Positions 1-5,409 of a DNA stretch of 5,409 bases are shown one piece after another. How positions within the stretch are numbered: position 1 is the stretch's first letter; every line of letters begins with the position of its first letter. A program made the translations under genes and the position numbers. Source of the DNA: Prevotellaceae bacterium (lineage in GTDB: Bacteria > Bacteroidota > Bacteroidia > Bacteroidales > UBA932); contig JAISRS010000485.1 of assembly GCA_031273485.1 (NCBI GenBank), positions 1 through 5,409 on the forward strand, in the 5' to 3' direction. Below the pieces are notes generated by a model, which worked only from the letters and a program-made list of their open reading frames with translations, made no database searches and was not told the DNA's origin.

Positions 1-2120
1 TAGCGGGCGGTTTTCTCGTTTTCGGGATTGCGCCAGTTTTCCCAGCCTTCGGGACGTATTTCTTTCGGCAGTCTGCAATTCATGAACAATGTCATGGCAA
101 ATGCACGCCAGGGACGGCCAAGATACACGGCTTTGACGTCTTTTGCCGCCGTAACCGTACATTTATTAAATATATAACCGTATTTTTGGTTCTGCGGCGT
201 ATTGGCGGCAGTGATGTAAGAATCTTTTTTGCAGTGGATGGTGCAATTTTCAAACCATGCCGTCGAGGGTCCGAAAATGAAGTCGGTAGTACCTTCGATA
301 TAACAGTTTTCAAAATACTGACGCGCTCCGTCCCTGCCTGCATACAGCGTGTCCTGATGACCCAGCAGACGGCAGTTGCGAATGATGATCCGGTCGCCTT
401 CAATGTGAAGCGCAACAGCCTGGCCAAGAGGTAATGAAGAATTTTCAATCGTCAGGTTTTCAAGAATGATATCGTTCCCGCTCAACAGGAAGGTATAGGT
501 TTTGAACGTACCCATCCGGTTGATATTGGCATGGTCGTCATAATTGATAATTGTTTTATCCCGATCTTCGCCGACCAGTTTAATGTTGGTAACATGCGGC
601 GGGATCACTAATTTTTCCTTATAAACGCCGTTCTTAATGCGAATTGTAATCAATCCGCGGGGATCGGCCGTGCGGACGGCGTTGATGGCTTCCTGAATAT
701 TGCGAAAATCGCCTGTGCCGTTTCTATCGACAATATATTCTGTTTTTTCGATGTCCGGCAGGCTGTTGAGATACACTTCGAGATACGTGTAACCTTCTTC
801 ATTGCGGTCGTTTGCGCGTTTGCCCGGAAAGTTTTTTTCGAGCCAGCCGTCGGGGATTCCGTCAATGTTTTTATCCGTCGGAACAAGTCCGGGGTTAAAC
901 GAATAGGTATCCCATCCTCCCGAATCTTCCTGTGAATCAATCATACCGGGACGTGTGCCCGCATTTCCCGACGCTCTGACAGGCGTCAATCCGTTTTTCA
1001 CCTCATTCATAATGCGCTTGTCGGTATTATCGCGTTTAAACGAAGCGCCGGCCATTGCCAAAACCCTTTCGTAAGCCGTTTTAGCGTCATCGGTCGCGAC
1101 CGGCGCTACTTTAAATTCCGTAGCCGATACAAGGTCTTTTACATCTTTTGTTCCCGGTTCGGGTTGCAATCCGATGACGTTATCGGCGGTTGTCTTTTCC
1201 TGACCGTGTACATAATTCCCTGATAAATAAAATTTCCCCCACGCGCCTGCCGGCTGTCTGTTGACGCCTGCATCGGCATTGGGCGAGAAAATACGATTCG
1301 GATTGGAAGACGTCGGAGATGCTTTATAATAATTGTTTACGAAATTGTATCTGCCACCCTCGCCGGCATATCCGCTATTGCCTCCCCAATTGTAAATTAC
1401 GTTGTTACGAAAATCAACCAGTTCCTCGTCGGGACGGTTGCTGTAACGGCTACCGCACATTCGAGGATTGCGGCTGTCGTGATGAGCCAGCAAATTGTGA
1501 TGAAAAGAGGCTGTTCTGCCGCCCCATATTCCTCCGTAGCCGTGATTTCCTTTTCGGTGAACCGAAGCGCGAAGGCTCTCCGAAAGCACACACCACTGCA
1601 TCGTAAAATTATCATTATCATAAAATGAAGAACATTCGTCCGTACCCCAACTCATGGAACAATGGTCTATGATAATATCCCGGTTCCGGTTTCCGCAAAG
1701 CGCGTCGTCCTCAACTTTGAGACGGTTGCCCATGCGGAAGCGCATATATCTGATGATCACATTACTGCCTTCAACCCTAACGGAATTGTCGGCAATACAA
1801 ATTCCGTCTCCGGGTGCGCTTTGTCCGGCGATTGTGGTGCTGTCGGGAATAGAGAGCTTTGATTTTAAACGAATTATACCCGCCACTTTGAACAGGATTG
1901 TTTTTGCACCGTTTCGTTGCAGACACCATCGAAGCGAACCTTCATGCGTTTCTTTATCTCCGATGATTGTATCTTCCAGTGTGTTAACGTAATATACGGC
2001 GCCGCCGCGTCCGCCGGCAGTATATTTTCCGCCGCCTTCGGCGCCCGGAAAAGCGGGTGTTTGCGCATAGAGATACGCCATTCCTGTTATCCAGACCAAA
2101 AAAGTTAATAAGTTTCGCAT
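1..2120 (-). CDS. Bifunctional pectate lyase (PL1) - pectin methylesterase (CE8), 3' end cut by window
   Basis: I translated this frame by hand from the ATG at 2120; it gives 706 codons with no stop and runs off the window at base 1. Residues 1-19 look like a signal peptide (cleavage near YLYA/QTPA), so export is expected. Residues 23-340 resemble PL1 pectate lyases: FPGAEGGG at 24-31, GGRGG at 36-40, IIIDHCSMSWGTDE at 149-162, and SRNPR at 216-220 carrying the likely catalytic Arg. Residues 416-452 form an Asp-rich segment ending EGYTYLEVYLN, common at the C-end of such lyases. CE8 starts near 462 (YIVDRNGTGDF) and keeps GQAVAL (Gln567), HQDTLY (Gln589, Asp590), TTDFIFG (Asp613) and LGRPWR (Arg669, Trp671), matching the methylesterase oxyanion Gln residues, catalytic Asp pair and Arg. 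Expected activity is de-esterification of pectin plus beta-elimination of polygalacturonate. Some tens of CE8 residues are missing at the edge, and further domains could follow. It lies 12 bases after the GH28 gene and is probably cotranscribed with it. Confidence 0.95.
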   Translation of the reverse strand, partial: MRNLLTFLVWITGMAYLYAQTPAFPGAEGGGKYTAGGRGGAVYYVNTLEDTIIGDKETHEGSLRWCLQRNGAKTILFKVAGIIRLKSKLSIPDSTTIAGQSAPGDGICIADNSVRVEGSNVIIRYMRFRMGNRLKVEDDALCGNRNRDIIIDHCSMSWGTDECSSFYDNDNFTMQWCVLSESLRASVHRKGNHGYGGIWGGRTASFHHNLLAHHDSRNPRMCGSRYSNRPDEELVDFRNNVIYNWGGNSGYAGEGGRYNFVNNYYKASPTSSNPNRIFSPNADAGVNRQPAGAWGKFYLSGNYVHGQEKTTADNVIGLQPEPGTKDVKDLVSATEFKVAPVATDDAKTAYERVLAMAGASFKRDNTDKRIMNEVKNGLTPVRASGNAGTRPGMIDSQEDSGGWDTYSFNPGLVPTDKNIDGIPDGWLEKNFPGKRANDRNEEGYTYLEVYLNSLPDIEKTEYIVDRNGTGDFRNIQEAINAVRTADPRGLITIRIKNGVYKEKLVIPPHVTNIKLVGEDRDKTIINYDDHANINRMGTFKTYTFLLSGNDIILENLTIENSSLPLGQAVALHIEGDRIIIRNCRLLGHQDTLYAGRDGARQYFENCYIEGTTDFIFGPSTAWFENCTIHCKKDSYITAANTPQNQKYGYIFNKCTVTAAKDVKAVYLGRPWRAFAMTLFMNCRLPKEIRPEGWENWRNPENEKTAR

Positions 2121-2132
2121 AATATTTCTGTT

Positions 2133-3746
2133 TTATTTCAAATATTTCTTCAACGACGGCGGCAGGGATATATTGTCCGTTTCGCCTTCTATTTTTACAA
2201 CTTCCTCTAAACCGGACGGATACTTAAATTCTTCTATTTCAAAATTCTTCACGTTCCGAAGAATCAATGCCGCACCTGTTTCGGGAATAATATGGATGTT
2301 TTTGAAGCGAATATTGTCCGATTCGACAATTTCAGCCCCCAGCATCGCTGATATGGTAACGTTTTCAACATTGATATTGGATATGTTCATTTCGGGTAAG
2401 CCATTAAAAAACATGGCTCTGCGTGCATTACGCGAAACGAGATTCTTCACATAAATATTGCGAAAGGCAGGCGTTGTTTCATCTATTGGTGGAACGGTCT
2501 CATTGACGGGTGTTTCATCACCGTCTTCCAAAGATTCCACAGCTGATTTGCCTCCGTAAAACAAGTCGAAAAGAAAGGATTCCGTAGCAATATTAAACAT
2601 GTTAATATCTTTAATGTAAATGTTTTCAACAACGCCTCCGCGTCCACGACAACTCTTGAAGCGCAATCCCACGTCCGTTCCCATAAACTGACAGTTGGAT
2701 ACCGAAATATTTCTCACCCCGCCCGACATTTCGCTTCCGACAACGAAACCGCCGTGTCCCTGAAATACTTTACAGTTGTCAATCAGAACATTAACCGTCG
2801 GACGGTTGCGACGGCGCCCTTCTTCGTCTTTTCCCGATTTGATACATATCGCATCGTCGCCCACATCAAAAGCGCTGTTCACGATGAGTGAATTGACGCA
2901 CGATTCCAGGTCCACTCCATCGCCGTTTTGAGAATAAGACGGATTCCGCACGAAAACATTGTCGATAATGACATTTTCACACATCAGGGGATGAATGTTC
3001 CAACTCGGCGAGTTTTCAAACAAAACGCCTTCGAGCAATACTTTTTTACATTCTATAAAACTTACCATCACCGGACGCAGAAAGTCTTTTATTTCCAGCC
3101 AGTCGGCTTCCGTCAAACTGCCTTTGGGTACGTTCATGTTGCTGCGTTGTATTCCTTTCAGCGAACGCTCGGATGGATACCAGATATTATTTTTGACAAT
3201 ACCGCCTGCGGAAATAACCGTTTTCCAATGTTTTTCCGTTACCTTATCCTTTTTGAGTTGTCGCCAAGCCTCGCCCGAACCGTTAATGGAGCCTTCGCCC
3301 GTTATGGCGATGTTTTCGAGATTGCGCCCCGAAATCGGAGACTGACAACGGCGCGTATCAAGCCCCTCAAAAACGGTAGATACAAGCGGATAGAGGTCGA
3401 AATCAGGCGAAAACAGTATCAAAGCGCCCTTTTCGAGACGAAGATTGATATTGGATTTGAAAACAATCGGTCCCGTAAACCATACGCCCGACGGAACAAT
3501 TAATGTTCCTCCACCTTTGGCGGAAAGCGATTCCATCGCCTTTGCAAATGCCTCCGTATTAAATGTTACGCCATCGGGAACTCCGCCGAAATCCGTTATA
3601 TAAACATGATTATCGGGAAAGACCGGACGGTCAATCAGCGGCATGTCGAAAGGCAAATCTTTATATAAATAAGCGTAGCGGTTTTCCGCATTAGCGACAC
3701 AGGAATAAATCAACACGAAAAAAAGGGTTTTGAGTAGATGTTTCAT
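2133..3746 (-). CDS. GH28 polygalacturonase-type glycoside hydrolase, secreted
   Basis: This 537-residue protein begins with a signal peptide (basic MKHLLK, hydrophobic core, likely cleavage after CVANA at 20), so it should act in the periplasm or outside. Residues 46-110 hold the N-terminal beta-helix entry (YITDFGGVPDGVTFNTEAF, then GGGTLIVPSGVWFTGPI). The GH28 catalytic set is complete and in order: NGDGVD at 274-279 (Asp276), GDDAICIKSG at 296-305 (Asp297/Asp298), GHGG at 330-333 (His331) and RFKS at 362-365 (Arg362/Lys364). Family knowledge predicts inverting hydrolysis of alpha-1,4-galacturonosyl bonds, as an endo- or exo-polygalacturonase; a rhamnogalacturonan hydrolase cannot be excluded. 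An acidic, Pro/Thr-rich insert at about 401-425 interrupts the beta-helix. The length is normal for Bacteroidota members, which are larger than fungal ones. It is the first gene of the operon and directly precedes the PL1-CE8 gene. The ATG at 3746 is supported by the signal peptide right after it. Confidence 0.95.
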   Translation of the reverse strand: MKHLLKTLFFVLIYSCVANAENRYAYLYKDLPFDMPLIDRPVFPDNHVYITDFGGVPDGVTFNTEAFAKAMESLSAKGGGTLIVPSGVWFTGPIVFKSNINLRLEKGALILFSPDFDLYPLVSTVFEGLDTRRCQSPISGRNLENIAITGEGSINGSGEAWRQLKKDKVTEKHWKTVISAGGIVKNNIWYPSERSLKGIQRSNMNVPKGSLTEADWLEIKDFLRPVMVSFIECKKVLLEGVLFENSPSWNIHPLMCENVIIDNVFVRNPSYSQNGDGVDLESCVNSLIVNSAFDVGDDAICIKSGKDEEGRRRNRPTVNVLIDNCKVFQGHGGFVVGSEMSGGVRNISVSNCQFMGTDVGLRFKSCRGRGGVVENIYIKDINMFNIATESFLFDLFYGGKSAVESLEDGDETPVNETVPPIDETTPAFRNIYVKNLVSRNARRAMFFNGLPEMNISNINVENVTISAMLGAEIVESDNIRFKNIHIIPETGAALILRNVKNFEIEEFKYPSGLEEVVKIEGETDNISLPPSLKKYLK

Positions 3747-3790
3747 TATGAACGAATTATTAAATTACTTTTTTTTTATTTTTCACGCTG

Positions 3791-3798
3791 CAAAGTTG
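3791..3798 (-). promoter_or_regulatory. Candidate -7 promoter element for the pectinase operon
   Basis: Read on the minus strand this is CAACTTTG followed by CA. It differs from the Bacteroidota -7 consensus TAnnTTTG only in the first base. Its position would put the transcription start near 3784 and give an A-rich leader of roughly 38 bases before the GH28 ATG, a usual arrangement. No clear TTTG is visible at -33, so the call rests on the -7 match and spacing alone. Confidence 0.4.
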
Positions 3799-3820
3799 CC
3801 ATTTCTTTTCGTCATCTTTG
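3791..3820. promoter_or_regulatory. Inverted repeat in the divergent region, possible operator or back-to-back promoter cores
   Basis: CAAAGTTG at 3791-3798 and CATCTTTG at 3813-3820 are inverted copies matching at 7 of 8 positions, separated by 14 bases. Each half, read outward, also resembles the Bacteroidota -7 element (xAnnTTTG). The pair could therefore be two divergent promoter cores, or a dyad bound by a regulator of the pectinase operon. The right half would start plus-strand transcription about 120 bases before the lipoprotein gene. No known regulator motif is recognised. Confidence 0.25.
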
Positions 3821-3903
3821 TGCTTTTTTAGTTTTTAAATGTGGATTTTTTGGTTTTTTTGCTATTTATTAGCGAATATCCTGCCTGTTCCGAAAATTAC
3901 ATT

Positions 3904-3911
3904 TATATTTG
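3904..3911 (+). promoter_or_regulatory. Candidate -7 promoter element for the beta-propeller lipoprotein gene
   Basis: TATATTTG is an exact match to the Bacteroidota -7 consensus TAnnTTTG. It would start transcription near 3917, leaving about 32 bases of A/T-rich leader before the ATG at 3949. The leader lacks a Shine-Dalgarno sequence, which is normal in this phylum. The -33 TTTG is not evident at the expected 19-21 base distance, where the sequence is CTGCCTGTTC. Confidence 0.5.
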
Positions 3912-3948
3912 CCGCCGATAAGACCCTTTTAATTAAATAATAATTCTC

Positions 3949-5079
3949 ATGAAACAATCAATCCTGTTCTTCACAGTCCTGATATTTTTACTTCCCGGCT
4001 GTAACGAAAAACCCGCGATGTCAAACGGAATACGCATTGATATTGACAGGGAAACAAAAGATGTTTCTATTTTTGACCTGTTTGAAAAAATAGAAATTAT
4101 CCCGCTGGAAACAACGGACGAATCTCTGATTAAAGAGATTTATAAAATCGTTTATCATAATGATAATTTTTATATACTGGACTACGGTTTGGGAAAGATT
4201 ATTGTGTTTGATAAAGATGGGAAATTTCGCTTTACAATAGACCAAAGGGGACAAGGTCCCGGAGAATATCTGCATATTGCCGATTTCGATGTGGACAGGG
4301 ACAGCAACAGGGTTTTAATTGTTGATCCGACTGGCGCAAAACTGCTTGATTATGACGCTGATAAAGGCCGTTTTATGAAAAAAACATCTTTACCGGAACT
4401 TGAAGGTGGGGCATATAACAGAATTAAATACTTGAATCCGAAACTGATTGCCTTTTGGACTTTCGACTACAAAAACAGATTGAAACTCTACTCAAGGAGC
4501 AGTAACAGGTTTATCAATGAAAGTTTTCCGGAAGAAGAAAGTTTATATACCCGGTTGGGAACGCCGGTTTTTCCCTATTCCAGCTTCATTACAAGACCTG
4601 TTGACAACAACGTTTATGAAATCACACCCGAAGGAGATGTTTCGATAGCCTACTCATGGGATTTTGGAAAATTAAACATAGACCCCGACAAACTTTTTTA
4701 TCCTTCAGAGAAAGAACTTCAGCAGAAATTCAGGGAATATATGGAAAAAGCCCGCGCATCGGAAATTGTCAATTACTTTTTTGGGGCGTCGGGCGGTAAC
4801 GAAACATATCTCTATACTGTTATTATAAGAAAAAACAGAGGACTACACCTGTTTTACAATAAGGAAACAAAAGAACATCTTCTCTTTGAAAAGACAAAAG
4901 AGCAGGCGTATCTTTACCCGTGCATCTGGACGGAAGATTTCATTACAGGTATAATTCCGAATGTTGATATGATTCTTCCGCTACCGGACGCAATACTGGA
5001 TGCCGAAAACCTCGAAAAGAAAAGAAAACGCAAAGAGGACGATAATCCGGTTCTGATAAAGTATTATTTCAAAAAATAA
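3949..5079 (+). CDS. 6-bladed beta-propeller lipoprotein (DUF5128-like), function unknown
   Basis: This 376-residue protein starts with a lipoprotein signal: a basic MK, a hydrophobic core, then the lipobox LPGC with the lipidated Cys at 18. It should be anchored in a membrane, facing the periplasm or the surface. No strong acidic surface-export tag follows the Cys (NEKPAM). The features I associate with the Bacteroidota 6-bladed beta-propeller family are present: IEIIPLETTDESLIKEI at 48-64, IYKIVYHNDNFYILDYGLGKIIVFDKDGKF at about 64-93 as the first strands, RGQGPGEY at 100-107, and repeated aromatic/Asp beta-strand units up to about 340. The C-terminus is a charged tail (KKRKRKEDD) followed by NPVLIKYYFKK, a normal end for the family. 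No catalytic residues are recognisable, and the role is unknown. It diverges from the pectinase operon and looks more A/T-rich than it, so it may be an independent gene rather than part of pectin use. Confidence 0.85.
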   Translation: MKQSILFFTVLIFLLPGCNEKPAMSNGIRIDIDRETKDVSIFDLFEKIEIIPLETTDESLIKEIYKIVYHNDNFYILDYGLGKIIVFDKDGKFRFTIDQRGQGPGEYLHIADFDVDRDSNRVLIVDPTGAKLLDYDADKGRFMKKTSLPELEGGAYNRIKYLNPKLIAFWTFDYKNRLKLYSRSSNRFINESFPEEESLYTRLGTPVFPYSSFITRPVDNNVYEITPEGDVSIAYSWDFGKLNIDPDKLFYPSEKELQQKFREYMEKARASEIVNYFFGASGGNETYLYTVIIRKNRGLHLFYNKETKEHLLFEKTKEQAYLYPCIWTEDFITGIIPNVDMILPLPDAILDAENLEKKRKRKEDDNPVLIKYYFKK

Positions 5080-5086
5080 CATTCAA

Positions 5087-5191
5087 ATGATCATGAAAAT
5101 TTTAGTTTTTCTACCGGGCGATACATTCCTGATTACCCTAACCCGGACAAGCCGGAACCAAAAAGGGATATATTTGAATGTGTCGAACTGA
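5087..5191 (+). pseudogene. Possible small ORF or decayed start of a following gene
   Basis: An ATG seven bases after the lipoprotein stop opens a 34-codon frame beginning MIMKILVFL, with a second ATG at 5093. That start resembles the beginning of a signal peptide. The frame then loses its hydrophobic character (PGDTFLITLTRTSRNQKG) and ends at 5189-5191. A neighbouring frame stays open much further and contains a polar, Pro-rich stretch (YIPDYPNPDKPEPKRD). The combination could be a frameshifted remnant of a tandem lipoprotein gene, or it could be chance. I do not recognise any family. Confidence 0.2.
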
Positions 5192-5221
5192 TATTTCAAA
5201 TTGTTGTTTCTTTACGAGGAG

Positions 5222-5302
5222 CAAAAACCTTATTTCTACCTTATTTAAACAACAAAACAACCTCAGTAACTACGGTAATCCCCACAGTTCAAAAACCTTA
5301 TT
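5222..5302 (+). repeat. 13-bp direct repeat CAAAAACCTTATT, two copies
   Basis: CAAAAACCTTATT occurs exactly at 5222-5234 and 5290-5302, offset by 68 bases. The core ACCTTATT appears a third time at 5238-5245. The second copy overlaps the inner left arm of the inverted-repeat structure, while the first lies outside it. The repeats may be binding sites or traces of local duplication; no function can be assigned. Confidence 0.5.
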
Positions 5303-5401
5303 ACCTAATTTTATCTCTGCCGATTGTGGAATATATAATAATATAATTAGGTAATGAGGTTGGAGAGGGATTAATCCCGATGTTACTGAGGTTGTTTTGT
5401 T
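5251..5401. repeat. 151-bp inverted-repeat structure with perfect 20-bp ends (MITE-like or large hairpin)
   Basis: The ends 5251-5270 and 5382-5401 are perfect reverse complements over 20 bases. Further in, TAATCCC at 5276-5282 pairs with GGGATTA at 5367-5373, and 5295-5310 pairs with 5345-5360 at 15 of 16 positions, the exception being a possible G-U pair in RNA. An A/T-rich loop of 34 bases (5311-5344) remains. The arms align over about 60 bases with one short gap. No coding capacity fits inside. No target-site duplication is visible, but only eight bases remain on the right. Candidate identities are a miniature inverted-repeat transposable element, a recombinase or invertible-DNA site, or a bidirectional terminator-like hairpin. 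Confidence 0.7.
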
Positions 5402-5409
5402 TGGAAAAT

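Larger units (their letters stand above)
5080..5409. other. Gene-poor stretch downstream of the lipoprotein gene
   Basis: About 330 bases to the window edge hold no convincing protein gene on either strand. They contain one possible 34-codon ORF, short direct repeats and a 151-bp inverted-repeat structure, each listed separately. No strong GC-rich hairpin plus T-run terminator follows the lipoprotein stop at 5079. The large inverted repeat could stop transcription from both sides. Confidence 0.6.

Noticed and set aside
1319..2108. Several short open frames on both strands within the PL1 region
   Set aside because: All are shadows of the PL1-CE8 frame, with compositions rich in Arg, Cys and Ser and no recognisable motifs.
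1..2120. Apparent absence of a long gene, suggesting a frameshifted or broken pectinase
   Set aside because: Codon-by-codon reading from the ATG at 2120 gives 706 sense codons with family motifs throughout in one frame. The gene is intact as far as visible and simply leaves the window.
2928..3503. 191-codon open frame on the plus strand
   Set aside because: It is wholly antisense to the GH28 gene, has no signal or domain character, and GH28 is strongly supported by its catalytic motifs.
3696..3705. Lipobox-like LIYSC in the GH28 signal sequence
   Set aside because: Tyr precedes the Ser-Cys, which is atypical for a lipobox, and a standard signal peptidase I site (VANA/E) follows closely. A lipoprotein form is not excluded but is less likely.
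5114..5146. CCGGG/CCCGG hairpin as terminator of the lipoprotein gene
   Set aside because: The stem is only five base pairs with a loop of 23 bases and no T-run follows, so it is too weak to call a terminator.
5222..5302. CRISPR-like repeats
   Set aside because: There are only two full 13-bp copies, without regular spacers or typical repeat length, and no cas gene is seen.
5251..5401. Bacteroides-style invertible promoter
   Set aside because: The end repeats and spacing would fit, but no TAnnTTTG core is visible between the arms on either strand and no gene start follows within the window. It is kept only as one alternative for the inverted-repeat structure.

Overview
The window looks like a pectin-degradation locus from a member of the Bacteroidota, probably Bacteroidales. 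The evidence is the enzyme families present, a lipoprotein typical of that phylum, promoter cores resembling TAnnTTTG, and A/T-rich leaders without Shine-Dalgarno sequences. I see no SusC/SusD pair, sensor or regulator here, so this is at most part of a polysaccharide-utilisation locus. No rRNA, tRNA, CRISPR array or transposase gene is visible.

Left part (1-3746, minus strand): two secreted pectinases lie in one apparent operon, 12 bases apart. The promoter-proximal gene (3746 to 2133) is a GH28 polygalacturonase-type hydrolase with all the expected catalytic motifs. The second gene starts at 2120 and stays open to base 1, where the window cuts it. Its 706 visible residues form a two-module enzyme: an N-terminal PL1 pectate lyase, a short Asp-rich EGYTxLExYLN segment, and a C-terminal CE8 pectin methylesterase with all its catalytic residues. 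Because its stop codon is outside the window, this gene is easily missed, yet it is the largest in the window. The three activities form a logical series: CE8 removes methyl esters, PL1 cleaves the resulting polygalacturonate, and GH28 hydrolyses galacturonan or its oligomers.

Middle (3747-3948): a T-rich divergent intergenic region separates the pectinase operon from a plus-strand gene. It holds a promoter-like core facing each way and an inverted repeat that could be an operator.

Right part (3949-5409, plus strand): a 376-residue lipoprotein of the Bacteroidota 6-bladed beta-propeller type is followed by about 330 bases without a convincing gene. That stretch contains a possible 34-codon ORF, a 13-bp direct repeat, and a 151-bp inverted-repeat structure with perfect 20-bp ends. 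The structure contains four related 13-bp motifs and may be a MITE-like element, a recombination or binding site, or a large hairpin. It is the least explained feature of the window.
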